From Fusobacterium_C necrophorum_A (GTDB lineage: Bacteria > Fusobacteriota > Fusobacteriia > Fusobacteriales > Fusobacteriaceae), in the NCBI RefSeq assembly GCF_004134945.1, contig NZ_SBAP01000001.1, positions 83,401 through 147,400 on the forward strand: 64,000 nt of DNA. The letters are read 5' to 3'. The notes beneath the pieces were generated by a model. It was not told where the DNA came from. It saw only the letters and a program-made list of their open reading frames with translations, and did no database searches. The first letter of the stretch is position 1. Every line of letters starts with the position of its first letter. Made by a program: the position numbers and the translations under genes. Shown in pieces: positions 43,491 through 52,850 of the stretch.

Positions 43491-44834
43491 TTATTTTTTA
43501 ATTTGTTCTATATATTCCTCCATAGATACTTTGCAAACTTCCAACATGGTATCTATTTCTCCTTTCGTAATAATATATGGCGGCATAAAATAGACAATAT
43601 TTCCAATCGGACGAATTAAAACTCCTTTTTCCAATGCTAAAGCTGCTATCTTTCTTCCCATTCTCTCCTGACCCGGAATATCATGGAGTTCAATAGCTCC
43701 TATCATTCCCATTCTTCGATAGGATTTCACATACTCCCGACCTTGAAAAAGTTCCTCCATTTTTCTTTGTAAATACTCTCCCTTTTCCTGTACCATAGCC
43801 ATGATATTTTCTTCTTGGAAAATTCGTAATACTTCTACGGCAACACGACATCCTAAAGGATTTCCTGAATAGGTATGAGAATGTAAAAAAGATTTTCCCT
43901 CCTTGTAATCGGCATAAAAAGCATTAAAAATATCTGTGGTAATACATGCCATAGCAATCGGATAATATCCGCTGGACAATCCTTTTGCCAAACACATAAT
44001 ATCCGGAGTGATTCCTGCATGTTCACAGGCAAACATTTTTCCGGTTCGTCCGAATCCCATCGCAATTTCATCATCTATCAGATGAATATTATATTGTTTC
44101 GTCAATTCCCGAACTTGTTTCAGATAGTTTGCCGAATACATTAACATTCCTGCAGCTCCCTGTACCATAGGTTCCACTATCATACAAGCAATCTCATGAT
44201 GGAAGTTTTCTATGAGTTCTTTTAATTCTTGAATACATTCTTCCTCATAGGCTGCAAATTCTTCATCCGATTTTGTATTATCCAAATAGGGAACTCTCAC
44301 CTTTCTTCCCTCTTTTATCAAAGGACGATAGGTTTGTGTAAAGATATCCACATCTCCTACTCCCAAGGCTCCTATCGTTTCTCCATGATACGCATTTTCT
44401 AGGGAGATAAACTTCGTTTTTTGTGGATTTCCTGTTTGTAAATGATATTGAAAACTTAATTTTAAAGCCATTTCTATGCAGGAAGAACCGTTGTCTGCAA
44501 ATAAAAATTTATTGATTCCCTGCGGCAATACTTCGACAAGAGCTTCCGCCAACTCAATGGCAGGTTTATGAGAAAAACTTGCAAAAATAACGTGTTCCAA
44601 ATCGTGAATTTGCTCCATGACTACCTGATTAATACGTGGATTTGCATGTCCGAACAAGTTTACCCACCAACTGGAAATACAATCCATATATCGCTTTCCT
44701 TCTTCATCTATTAGATACAAGCCTTCTCCTTTTGTTATAACCAAAGGAGGATTTTCTTCAAAATCTTTCATTTGAGCACAGGGATGAAAAATGTATTGAA
44801 GATCTTTTTCCTGTAATTCACTTCGTTTTTTCAT
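43491..44834 (-). CDS. bioA: Adenosylmethionine-8-amino-7-oxononanoate aminotransferase
   Basis: 447 residues, class III PLP aminotransferase. The N-terminus HPCAQMKDFEENPPLVI is BioA-specific; ISSWWVNLFGHANPRIN, ENAYHGETIGALGVGDVD, the DDEIAMGFGRTG pyridine-binding block and PLP Lys in CLAKGLSSGYYP are seen. Converts KAPA to DAPA with SAM as amino donor. It overlaps bioD by 17 bp; AGGAG precedes the ATG. Confidence 0.95.
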   Translation of the reverse strand: MKKRSELQEKDLQYIFHPCAQMKDFEENPPLVITKGEGLYLIDEEGKRYMDCISSWWVNLFGHANPRINQVVMEQIHDLEHVIFASFSHKPAIELAEALVEVLPQGINKFLFADNGSSCIEMALKLSFQYHLQTGNPQKTKFISLENAYHGETIGALGVGDVDIFTQTYRPLIKEGRKVRVPYLDNTKSDEEFAAYEEECIQELKELIENFHHEIACMIVEPMVQGAAGMLMYSANYLKQVRELTKQYNIHLIDDEIAMGFGRTGKMFACEHAGITPDIMCLAKGLSSGYYPIAMACITTDIFNAFYADYKEGKSFLHSHTYSGNPLGCRVAVEVLRIFQEENIMAMVQEKGEYLQRKMEELFQGREYVKSYRRMGMIGAIELHDIPGQERMGRKIAALALEKGVLIRPIGNIVYFMPPYIITKGEIDTMLEVCKVSMEEYIEQIKK

Positions 44835-45513
44835 TTGCTTCTCCTTTCAGAAACAAGTCCAATTTTTCTTCTGCAATTTCCTGCTCTCCCTCCAAAAGAA
44901 TGAGATGATTTTTTGTAGGAGCCTTCTGCAAAATGATTCTTATATTATCTTCTTCATATATCCTACTTGTTTCAGTACTCCGTACACGATTAAAAATAAT
45001 ACCGTGTAATGAAATTCCCATATGTTTCAAAGCTTCCAGGGTCAATACCGCATGATTGATAGAACCCACCTTGGCACTGCTTACTAAAATCACGGGAAAT
45101 TGAAACTCCCGAATCAAATCATAGATATAAAATTGATCTCTGATGAGAGGAACATACAAACCTCCCGCCCCCTCCACAATAAGATAATCATATTTCTTAC
45201 AAAGTTCCCGAAAATGATTTTTTATCTTGTCAACATCCAAAACTTTGTTTTCCAATTCACTCGCTAAGTGAGGTGAAACCTCAGGACCTAACACATAACT
45301 TACCATCTCCTCCTGATATTCCATTCCTCCAAATTCACAAAGAGAAAGAACATCCGGAGCGTACAACTTTCCCTCTTTCAAAACGCCACCACTCTGTATC
45401 GGCTTATAATACATTACATTTCTATTTCTTAATCCATGATATAACAAAGTACTGCAAAATGTTTTTCCGATATCCGTATCCGTTCCGATGACAAAATACC
45501 CTTTAGTATTCAT
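44818..45513 (-). CDS. bioD: Dethiobiotin synthetase
   Basis: 231 residues. P-loop GTDTDIGKTF at the start, YKPIQSG, VEGAGGLYVPL and KVGSINHAVLTLEALK fit BioD, which closes the ureido ring using CO2 and ATP. The ATG lies inside the last bioB codons (11-bp overlap) with AAGGAG 7 nt before it; an upstream in-frame TTG is less likely. Confidence 0.95.
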   Translation of the reverse strand: MNTKGYFVIGTDTDIGKTFCSTLLYHGLRNRNVMYYKPIQSGGVLKEGKLYAPDVLSLCEFGGMEYQEEMVSYVLGPEVSPHLASELENKVLDVDKIKNHFRELCKKYDYLIVEGAGGLYVPLIRDQFYIYDLIREFQFPVILVSSAKVGSINHAVLTLEALKHMGISLHGIIFNRVRSTETSRIYEEDNIRIILQKAPTKNHLILLEGEQEIAEEKLDLFLKGEANEKTK

Positions 45514-46486
45514 AACCAAGCTCCTTAATCATTTGTTTATCACTTTCAATCGTATTTCCTGTTGTCGTTAAAAAGTTTCCTGTCAAAGCGGAATTCACTC
45601 CTCCTCTTAACCCAAGTTTTGCATATTCTCCCAGTTTCACTCGCCCTCCAGCATATCGAATCGCTACTTTCGGCAAAATAAATCGATAAATGGCAATATC
45701 TTTTAATAATTCTCTAGGATCAATGGCTTCATTTTTTTCCAAAGGTGTCCCCGGAATCGGTGTCAAAATATTGATAGGAACGGAATGAACGCCTAATTCC
45801 CGTAAATCAAATGCCATATCCATCCTATCTTCCTCGGTTTCTCCTAAACCGAAAATTCCTCCACTGCACACTTGTAAGCCAACTTCGTGAGCGTATTTTA
45901 CCGTGTTGACTCTGTCCTCAAAACTATGAGAAGTACAAATGCTGGGATAAAATCTTCGAGAACTTTCCAAATTGTGATGATAGGTTTTCACTCCCGCATC
46001 TTTTAATTTTTGTAGTGCTTCTTTGCTACAAATTCCATGAGAAGCACATAAATCCAACTTCGTATTTTTCTGTAAATATTGATAAATTTCTTGCAGTCTG
46101 TCTAATTCCTTCTCTTCTCCCTGTAAACCTTTTCCACTCGTTACCAAAGAAAAACGATGAGCTCCCTCCTCTTCCACTTCTTTTGCAGCCTCCAAAGCAA
46201 CTTCTTTGCTCACAAGAGGATATATCTCCGCATTTGTCTTAAAATGAGCCGACTGAGCACAATATCTGCAATTCTCCGAACAACGACCTGACTTCGCGTT
46301 CAAAATGGTACATAAGTTGAAAAAGTTTCCGCAAAACTTTTCTCGAATTTCATTGGCTTCCTCTAATAATTCCTGCAACTCTTCTTCCTTCTCTATGGAA
46401 ATGCTTAATAAGCTTGCAACATCTTCTCTCGTTACTAAATACCCCTCTAACACTCTGTTCTTCAATCGATGTAAAAATTCCTTCAT
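45503..46486 (-). CDS. bioB: Biotin synthase
   Basis: 327 residues. Radical SAM enzyme that inserts sulfur into dethiobiotin. The [4Fe-4S]-SAM site is CSENCRYCAQSAHF; YHHNLESSRRFYP, CSGGIFGLGETEEDR, the ligand Arg region ITPIPGTP and YAGGRVKLGEYA are BioB features. It starts the bioB-bioD-bioA run; GGAGGA is before the ATG. The biotin ligase gene ends 50 nt upstream. Confidence 0.96.
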   Translation of the reverse strand: MKEFLHRLKNRVLEGYLVTREDVASLLSISIEKEEELQELLEEANEIREKFCGNFFNLCTILNAKSGRCSENCRYCAQSAHFKTNAEIYPLVSKEVALEAAKEVEEEGAHRFSLVTSGKGLQGEEKELDRLQEIYQYLQKNTKLDLCASHGICSKEALQKLKDAGVKTYHHNLESSRRFYPSICTSHSFEDRVNTVKYAHEVGLQVCSGGIFGLGETEEDRMDMAFDLRELGVHSVPINILTPIPGTPLEKNEAIDPRELLKDIAIYRFILPKVAIRYAGGRVKLGEYAKLGLRGGVNSALTGNFLTTTGNTIESDKQMIKELGYEY

Positions 46487-46538
46487 GTTTCCTCCTACAT
46501 TTTAATTTCTTCTTGTATGCTATCACATTTCTTACCTT

Positions 46539-47519
46539 TTAAGCAAATATTTTTGCAACTTCTTTTATGTTTTTCTCGTCATAATATTCCAAAGGAAAAA
46601 GATTCGGATATTCTTCCAAGGTTTTTGCCTGATATTTTTCTTTCAATTCTTCCTTTCCAAAGTTTCTTTCTATTTTTACCTGTAACTTCTCCAATTTTTG
46701 CTCCCAAAAAGGTTCCCAAACTTCTTCTGTATAAGCGATGACATCATAATTTGCTTCCTTTAAAATATATATCTTCGCCAATATCTCCAAATTTTTTTCC
46801 AATTTCACAAGAATTCTTTCTTTGACGACCTCTCCCATTCCAAAACTCCGTAATCCCTCTTTGGAAAGAATTTCCAGTTCTCCATTTTCGTCAATTCTCT
46901 GCACGATTCCTTGTACAAAAAGATTTCCTGCACGCAGTCCGATTTTTTTACCCTGTAGATAGTTGATAGCATTGATTTCCTGTAAGATGTTTTTCCAACT
47001 TCCTGCAAAATATCCTTCAAGAAGTTTTCTGCATTCCTCTACAATACTCAAAATCAAAGATTCTATTTCTATCTTTTCCTGACAGACTTCCCGCAAAGAA
47101 ATTGCTATATTTTTAATTTCTATCGGAATGGCATTATTCACATTGATTCCAATTCCAATAAAAAAATCATTTTCTCGTCTTTCTACCAATATCCCTGCCA
47201 ATTTTTTCTCTTGTAAATAAATATCATTGGTCCATTTCAATTGGTAATACATTTTTTTTCTCCGTTGCAAAGCCCTAATGACAGCCAATCCTGCCAATAA
47301 AGGCAATTTCATATATTCTTCCTCGGCTTTTTCTCCTCTCTTTTTCACCAAAAAAGTAAAAAGAGCCATCCCTTCTGTAGAGAGCCAAATATTCCCCCGT
47401 CGACCTTTTCCCGCTCTTTGATTTTTCGCCATGACAATATCAAATTCCTCAAATTCTTTTCGATGTTCCTTCATATAATCATTGGTCGAATCCAAAACTT
47501 CAAATGAGTATATGTTCAT
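46539..47519 (-). CDS. birA: Biotin-[acetyl-CoA-carboxylase] ligase, no DNA-binding domain, C-terminal extension
   Basis: 326 residues. The catalytic domain begins at residue 1 (EVLDSTNDYMKEH), with the biotin/ATP loop NQRAGKGRRGNIWLS, QLKWTNDIYLQEKKLAGILVE and GIGINVNN. There is no N-terminal winged helix, so unlike E. coli BirA it should not act as a repressor. After the usual SH3-like end (about residue 240) there are about 85 extra residues with no recognised family (ANYDVIAYTEEVWEPFWEQK). It likely biotinylates GcdC encoded a few kb away. Confidence 0.92.
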   Translation of the reverse strand: MNIYSFEVLDSTNDYMKEHRKEFEEFDIVMAKNQRAGKGRRGNIWLSTEGMALFTFLVKKRGEKAEEEYMKLPLLAGLAVIRALQRRKKMYYQLKWTNDIYLQEKKLAGILVERRENDFFIGIGINVNNAIPIEIKNIAISLREVCQEKIEIESLILSIVEECRKLLEGYFAGSWKNILQEINAINYLQGKKIGLRAGNLFVQGIVQRIDENGELEILSKEGLRSFGMGEVVKERILVKLEKNLEILAKIYILKEANYDVIAYTEEVWEPFWEQKLEKLQVKIERNFGKEELKEKYQAKTLEEYPNLFPLEYYDEKNIKEVAKIFA

Positions 47520-47546
47520 AATTCTCCTCTCTGTTTTTTATAGAGA

Positions 47547-47580
47547 AAGGGGGTGCTCACCGTTGTGAAGCAGCCCCCTT
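47547..47580. terminator. GC-rich hairpin behind the LRR gene
   Basis: AAGGGGG (47547-47553) pairs with CCCCCTT (47574-47580), with an inner GTGAAG/CTCAC stem. On the minus strand it follows the LRR stop, but no clean T run comes after, so it may act by stalling or as a 3'-end stabiliser of the glutamate-pathway transcript. Confidence 0.55.
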
Positions 47581-47596
47581 ACATTTTTACTTGCAG

Positions 47597-48187
47597 CTAT
47601 TTTTTTATTTCCGTATTTGCTTCAAATGCATAAACATGAAGTTGTGTTCCTTCCGGAATTTCCACTTCCGCTATATTATTTTTATGAAATGCATACATGT
47701 TGATTTTCTTTACAGATGCGGGAATTTTTAGAGAAGTCAAAGAATTTTTATAGAAAGATGAAGTATCAATCAATTCTAATCCTTCCGGTAAATGAAGTTC
47801 TTCCAACTCATTCAACGCAAAAGCACTTGGTTCTATTGTTTTCACCTTATCTCCGAAAACTACATTTTTTAATTTATTTCGATAAAAAGCAAAGCCTTCA
47901 ATTCCCACCAAAGATGCCGGTAATTTTACTTCTGTCAATTTACATACTCCAAAGGCATCATAACCGATGGTTTCCACTGTATCAGGAATGACTACGGAAG
48001 TCAATCCTCTTCTGTAAAAAGCATTGTCTCCAATTCTCTTAATCGCCAATCCTTCAGGAGTTGTTGCAGGAATAATCATATCCGTAAATCCTTGCGTTTT
48101 TACTTTATCTTTTCCCTTTGCCGTCATTCCTTTTAATTCATCGCCTTTAAAAATAAAATCATCATTTTCCCATACATTTTGACACAT
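47597..48187 (-). CDS. Leucine-rich-repeat (LRR_5, BspA-like) protein without signal peptide
   Basis: 196 residues. Seven or so repeats of about 23 residues with the pattern LTSVVIPDTVETIGYDAF, typical of BspA/TpLRR domains. There is no signal peptide, anchor or Cys-rich tail, so it is probably cytosolic. AAGGGGG lies 8 nt before the ATG. It is 17 nt behind hgdB, the last gene of the glutamate pathway run. Binding partner unknown. Confidence 0.85.
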   Translation of the reverse strand: MCQNVWENDDFIFKGDELKGMTAKGKDKVKTQGFTDMIIPATTPEGLAIKRIGDNAFYRRGLTSVVIPDTVETIGYDAFGVCKLTEVKLPASLVGIEGFAFYRNKLKNVVFGDKVKTIEPSAFALNELEELHLPEGLELIDTSSFYKNSLTSLKIPASVKKINMYAFHKNNIAEVEIPEGTQLHVYAFEANTEIKK

Positions 48188-48203
48188 TTCTTCAACCCCC
48201 TTA

Positions 48204-49352
48204 TCACATTCTGTTTAATTGTACGATTTCGTTGAAAGTTTCTAACTGTGTTTTTACTTGTCCAAAGTCTACCATTTGTTGATCATATCCCATTTTAATT
48301 AAAGGAATCTTTGCAGCATCAAAAGCTTGTTTCAAAGAAGGATATTCCATTTCTTCGGTATCATTGAAATTCATCATAAATAATAGACAACCGTCCGCAT
48401 TGTTTTCTTTTGCCAAATCTACAACATATTTCGGACGTTTAAAAATATCCGGATCGTACAAAATAGGGTCTTCATCCATTCTAGCAAACTGATCTGCCAA
48501 AGCTAACATCGGATCTTCAATAGAAAGATCAATGTCTACCTTTAAAGCTCTCGATTCATGAGCTACATCATCCGCAACAATACATACTTTATAGGCATCA
48601 AATACTTCCAATAATCCCGGATTGTCAGTAATCACTCCACTGGTCACTACCCGAACTCCGTCCCATGTTTCTTCTGCTAAAGCAGCCAATTTTTCATTTA
48701 ATTTCTTCAAAAGAGCTGTGTGTTCATCTTTTAACATAAAATAAGAGCTTTTCAAAACATGACATCTGTCGGAAGCCTTAATTGTTTGTGGATGAGTGGC
48801 AGCTAATTTGATAAATTTTCTTTTTTCACTTCTATTTTCATTGTATATTTCAAACGCTTTCTTTAAATTTTCATCCGTTACTCTTACATCACAAATTTTT
48901 TCCAATTCTTCTTTTGCCTTCTTAAAAATTCTGGCATTGTATTGTTTTCCAAAATCTTCTTTTCGATGTTGCCCGTGATTTAAGAAAATCATAGGAATTT
49001 TTCTTCCTGCACTCACTTTATAGTTTTGTGAAAAAGGTCTTAAGGTATCATCCAAAGTAGTTACCATAGAAGCGGATAACCCATCTAAAGTTCCGTCCAA
49101 TGCCATTTCCAAACATCGTAATGCCATAGAATAATAGAAAGTTGGAAAATACTCTTTCGCTCTTTCAATCGGTCCTTGACCTCCCCATACACCAAAAGGT
49201 ACTACTCCGGCTGCGTATACAATTTCTTCAGGAGCATAATATGGGAAAATTCCTACTGCCTTTTTCCCTTCAGCAAGATACTTATCCAATTGCTTTCTTG
49301 GGTTATTTGCATAGTATTTAAATTGTTCTAACAATTCTTTGATTTCTTCCAT
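48204..49352 (-). CDS. hgdB: 2-hydroxyglutaryl-CoA dehydratase, beta subunit
   Basis: About 382 residues, 2-hydroxyacyl-CoA dehydratase component. YYANNPRKQLDKYLAEGKK, GIFPYYAPEEIVYAAGVVPF, LRCLEMALDG and LFMMNFNDTEEMEYPSLKQA fit HgdB, which holds a [4Fe-4S] cluster and with HgdA dehydrates (R)-2-hydroxyglutaryl-CoA to glutaconyl-CoA by a ketyl radical route. ATG at 49352, 6 nt after GGGAGG, avoids overlap with hgdA; an earlier ATG is in the hgdA end. Confidence 0.94.
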   Translation of the reverse strand: MEEIKELLEQFKYYANNPRKQLDKYLAEGKKAVGIFPYYAPEEIVYAAGVVPFGVWGGQGPIERAKEYFPTFYYSMALRCLEMALDGTLDGLSASMVTTLDDTLRPFSQNYKVSAGRKIPMIFLNHGQHRKEDFGKQYNARIFKKAKEELEKICDVRVTDENLKKAFEIYNENRSEKRKFIKLAATHPQTIKASDRCHVLKSSYFMLKDEHTALLKKLNEKLAALAEETWDGVRVVTSGVITDNPGLLEVFDAYKVCIVADDVAHESRALKVDIDLSIEDPMLALADQFARMDEDPILYDPDIFKRPKYVVDLAKENNADGCLLFMMNFNDTEEMEYPSLKQAFDAAKIPLIKMGYDQQMVDFGQVKTQLETFNEIVQLNRM

Positions 49353-49363
49353 TTTCATCCTCC

Positions 49364-50689
49364 CTATTTTAATGTTGGTTTTGACCAATCCGTTTCTTTG
49401 GTATTTTCAAAGTTTGTATATACCTCTTCGCCTTTTGCCAATCTTTCCTGTTTTCTTTCTTCCATGATTTCCACTAGACCTTGCACCCTTGTCTTGTATT
49501 GTTCTGTAGAGAAGTTTCTTTCGTCTGCCTGGTCTCCGTCAAAGTGAACCACCGGAATTCCCAAATCTTCTTTCCATCTTCTTTCGATTTCCGGCATAGC
49601 TCCACTCCATGGCTTGCAACTTCGGTTATAATTTACCAAAGCTCCACTGATCCCATTTTGTTTTGCCATAGTTTCTCTCCATTCCACCCCTGTTTCTATA
49701 CATACAGAACATGGAGCCTTGCAATACGCTGCAGCCATTTCTCGAATGTTGTTGTATCGGAATCCGAATGCCGGAGCATAGACAACCGCAGTTACATTCA
49801 CTCCATTGTCCTTCAAAGGTTCGTAAAGATGTCGTAATCCCGGCCAACAAGGAATCCCTTCAAACAGAATTCTGTGTTCTTCCGGATATTCCCAAGTGGA
49901 GGTTCCCTCTGCAATGGATTGTTCAAATTCCTGAGCCAATAATTCAAATCCGATAGCCGCTTCTTCATCACATCTTGCTGCCACGATGTCCGCCATATGG
50001 TTAAACAAATCAAATCCGCTCAAAGGAGATGGTTTGTAAGACATATAAGAACAAGCTTTCAACCATGCCGCAGCAGTTCTGTTTGCTCTTGCACAGGCAT
50101 CTTCAAATTTCTTTTCATCAAATTTCTTTCCTGTCAATTCTTCGAGTTGCTTAATGGCATAGTCGAACTGTCCAATCAAATAATCCACTTTTTCTTCCGG
50201 AGTATCTACCGTATTGGAAAAAGGAATATCCACCATAATTAATGGAATATTATGAATTCTGGCAATATTTTCATACCATTTTGTCATCATATTACAAATA
50301 TTATTACAGCAAAGCACAAAATCCGGTTGAGGCATTCTTCTTGCATCGGTAGGTTCTCCTGCTGCATAAGCCAAACTAATTCTTGCATAACCACAAATAT
50401 CATTATCATATCCCATGTCTTCCGCTGCTTGACATAGTCTTAATCCATCTTTTTTTGCCGCTGTTGATGCAGCGTGATTTTCTGGATATACAACATTTAG
50501 ATCAAATGCTTTTGCCAATTCAATCGGGAATTTAGAAGAACTCCATCCAACCAATTCTCCTCTTCTTTTTGCTTCCCAGGCTCCTGCATACACTTTATCT
50601 ACAACCCCTCTTAAAACAGCGGCTGCGGGTTTATGACCTTCAATCGGTCTTGGTGTCTTATTCGGTAATTTTTCTACTTTTCCAGCCAT
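49364..50689 (-). CDS. hgdA: 2-hydroxyglutaryl-CoA dehydratase, alpha subunit
   Basis: 441 residues. GELVGWSSSKFPIELAKAF, CQAAEDMGYDNDICGYARIS, LCCNNICNMMTKWYENIARI and NYNRSCKPWSGAMPEIERR fit HgdA. Conserved cysteines would bind the [4Fe-4S] cluster of the component D heterodimer with HgdB. It is separated from hgdC by a terminator-like hairpin, and has its own ribosome site (AGGAGG). Confidence 0.95.
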   Translation of the reverse strand: MAGKVEKLPNKTPRPIEGHKPAAAVLRGVVDKVYAGAWEAKRRGELVGWSSSKFPIELAKAFDLNVVYPENHAASTAAKKDGLRLCQAAEDMGYDNDICGYARISLAYAAGEPTDARRMPQPDFVLCCNNICNMMTKWYENIARIHNIPLIMVDIPFSNTVDTPEEKVDYLIGQFDYAIKQLEELTGKKFDEKKFEDACARANRTAAAWLKACSYMSYKPSPLSGFDLFNHMADIVAARCDEEAAIGFELLAQEFEQSIAEGTSTWEYPEEHRILFEGIPCWPGLRHLYEPLKDNGVNVTAVVYAPAFGFRYNNIREMAAAYCKAPCSVCIETGVEWRETMAKQNGISGALVNYNRSCKPWSGAMPEIERRWKEDLGIPVVHFDGDQADERNFSTEQYKTRVQGLVEIMEERKQERLAKGEEVYTNFENTKETDWSKPTLK

Positions 50690-50714
50690 TTCAATTTCCT
50701 CCTACTTCCTAATA

Positions 50715-50763
50715 AAAAACTGATAGGATATTGTTCATCTCTTCATGAACAATACCCTTATCA
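50715..50763 (-). terminator. Attenuator-like hairpin between hgdC and hgdA
   Basis: Minus strand: TGATAAGGGTATTGTTCAT (50763-50745) pairs with ATGAACAATATCCTATCA (50738-50721), one bulge, then a T6 run. It has intrinsic-terminator form but sits inside the operon, 4 nt after the hgdC stop and 26 nt before the hgdA start. Confidence 0.65.
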
Positions 50764-50766
50764 TTC

Positions 50767-51561
50767 CTATTTTTCTGCCTGCAAACATTTCTGATATGCA
50801 AACAATGCTGCTCCAATCGCTCCATTTAATTGACAATATTCACTGGTATGGATTTTAAAACCTATATTTCTTTCCAATGCTCTTACCATTCCTTGGTTCA
50901 AAGCAACTCCTCCGGTCATAACTACCTGATCTTTGATTCCAACTCTTTTTGCTAAACTTCCCACACGACTTGCGATTGCTGTGTGAATTCCCTTTACAAT
51001 ATCTTCAATTTTTGTTCCCTTTGCCAATTGAGAAATGACTTCCGATTCCGCAAATACAGTACAAGTAGAACTAATCGTCACATCCAACTTGGATTGCTCA
51101 TCCAATTTTTCCAAATCTTTTAAATCTACTTCCAAGACTTTGGCAATGACATCCAAAAATCTTCCTGTTCCTGCGGCACATTTATCATTCATAACAAAAT
51201 TTTCCAACATTCCGTTGTCTCCAACTTTTAATGCCTTGGAATCTTGTCCTCCAATATCGATGATAGTTCTTACTTTTGGAAATAAGAAATATGCCCCTTT
51301 GGCATGACAAGATAATTCTGACATTTGTACCGGAACTTCTTCCAATGAATTTCTTCCATATCCTGTGGCCACCGCTCCATCCAACTGTGCAATAGAGTTT
51401 AATCCTACTTCTTCCAATGCCTGTTTGATAGCTCTTGCAGGTCCACTTGTACCGGTACCTACTGAAATTACTGATTTTGCTACAATTTCTTTTCCATCTT
51501 TTATGATAACACATTTCGATGCGGTCGAACCTACATCAACTCCCATAGTATACTTACTCAT
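50767..51561 (-). CDS. hgdC: Activator of 2-hydroxyglutaryl-CoA dehydratase (component A)
   Basis: 264 residues from MSKYTMG. Acetate/sugar-kinase fold ATPase: GVDVGSTASKCVIIKDG, IIDIGGQDSKALK, and the two Cys that share a [4Fe-4S] cluster between subunits, in NDKCAAGTGRFLD and SSTCTVFAESEV. It transfers one electron to HgdAB with ATP hydrolysis and is needed only in catalytic amounts. The longer ORF start lacks a ribosome site; AAAGGA precedes ATG 51561. Confidence 0.96.
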   Translation of the reverse strand: MSKYTMGVDVGSTASKCVIIKDGKEIVAKSVISVGTGTSGPARAIKQALEEVGLNSIAQLDGAVATGYGRNSLEEVPVQMSELSCHAKGAYFLFPKVRTIIDIGGQDSKALKVGDNGMLENFVMNDKCAAGTGRFLDVIAKVLEVDLKDLEKLDEQSKLDVTISSTCTVFAESEVISQLAKGTKIEDIVKGIHTAIASRVGSLAKRVGIKDQVVMTGGVALNQGMVRALERNIGFKIHTSEYCQLNGAIGAALFAYQKCLQAEK

Positions 51562-51589
51562 ATTCCCATCCTTTCTCTCTTTACTATTC

Positions 51590-52828
51590 TTATCCGATAC
51601 CAACCATCGCTTTGGCGATATTCAAGAATTTGGTGATAATAATCGCATTACTAATATTGCTGATAAATCCTCCAATAACAGGTACTACGAAAAATGCTAA
51701 TTTAGAATATCGATATTTTCGACAAACTGTCTGCATTGTTGTCATAGAAACCGGTACTGCTCCTAGTCCAAATCCGGAATGTCCTACCGCCATGACTGCT
51801 GCATCGTAATCTCTTCCTAGTAAATTGAATGTTAATAAGTAACAGAATACTACGATAAAAATCACTTGAGAAATTAACAATACAAATAGAGGTCCTCCTA
51901 AATCTGATAATTGCCATAGCTTCATGGTAATAATCGACATAGAAACAAACAATCCTAAAGAGAATTCTCCAACCGTATCAATTGCTTCATACAAAACATC
52001 ATGATTTCCTTTTCTTCCATCGTAAAATAATCGGATTAAAATTCCTCCCAACATACAGCTTACATGAATAGGAAAGCTAACCCCATATTTTTTTAGTACT
52101 AAAGTGACAATTTGTCCGATTCCTAAGGCAATGCACATTAAAAACATGGCATTCACCACACTCTTTTTATCCACTGCCATTGCAGAAGAAGTTTCCGCCC
52201 CTTCTTGCAGATTATCAATATCATCTTTTCCATCCAAAGCAGGATCTTCCAAATGATGCCGTTTAATAATAAAATTTCCTAAAGGTCCTCCTAAAATACA
52301 ACCGGAAATCAATCCGAAGGTTGCTGATGCAATTGCCACTTCCATTGCTGCCCCTGCTCCTGCTTCCACTGCAATCGGAGCGAAAGCTGCCGCATTCCCA
52401 TGACCTCCCGTCATGGGAATACTTCCGGTCATCATGGAAATCAACGGATTGACATTCATCAATTTTCCGATAAATAATGCCAAAGCATTTTGTCCTGCCG
52501 CCAATATTGCAGCAAGAATTGCGAAAATCACGACAAGCTTTCCTCCTTTTTTCAAAAGAGACAAGCTTGCTGCCGCTCCACTTGCGGCAAAGAAAATACA
52601 ATAAAACAATGAATTGACGGCTTTAAATTCAAAGCTCAATTCACAGATATTTGCATAGTATAGTCCCATAGAAGCTACGGCAAATACTGTTCCTCCCACA
52701 ACAGAAGCGGGTAAACAATATTTTTTCAGAACAGGAAATTGTTTTCTCAAAAATTCTCCAAAATAAATAGCCAATACTGCCAACGACAATGTTTCAAACA
52801 TACCTAATTCTAAAACGATTCTATTCAT
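51590..52828 (-). CDS. gltS: Sodium/glutamate symporter
   Basis: 412 residues, about ten membrane segments. GltS family hairpins are clear: SIPMTGGHGNAAAFAP and GRDYDAAVMAVGHSGFGLG. It imports glutamate with Na+, matching the Na+ gradient made by glutaconyl-CoA decarboxylase. A second GltS lies at 62150-63331. It lies between gcdA and hgdC in the pathway run. Confidence 0.94.
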   Translation of the reverse strand: MNRIVLELGMFETLSLAVLAIYFGEFLRKQFPVLKKYCLPASVVGGTVFAVASMGLYYANICELSFEFKAVNSLFYCIFFAASGAAASLSLLKKGGKLVVIFAILAAILAAGQNALALFIGKLMNVNPLISMMTGSIPMTGGHGNAAAFAPIAVEAGAGAAMEVAIASATFGLISGCILGGPLGNFIIKRHHLEDPALDGKDDIDNLQEGAETSSAMAVDKKSVVNAMFLMCIALGIGQIVTLVLKKYGVSFPIHVSCMLGGILIRLFYDGRKGNHDVLYEAIDTVGEFSLGLFVSMSIITMKLWQLSDLGGPLFVLLISQVIFIVVFCYLLTFNLLGRDYDAAVMAVGHSGFGLGAVPVSMTTMQTVCRKYRYSKLAFFVVPVIGGFISNISNAIIITKFLNIAKAMVGIG

Positions 52829-52850
52829 AAGCTCCCTTTCCTATTGTTTA

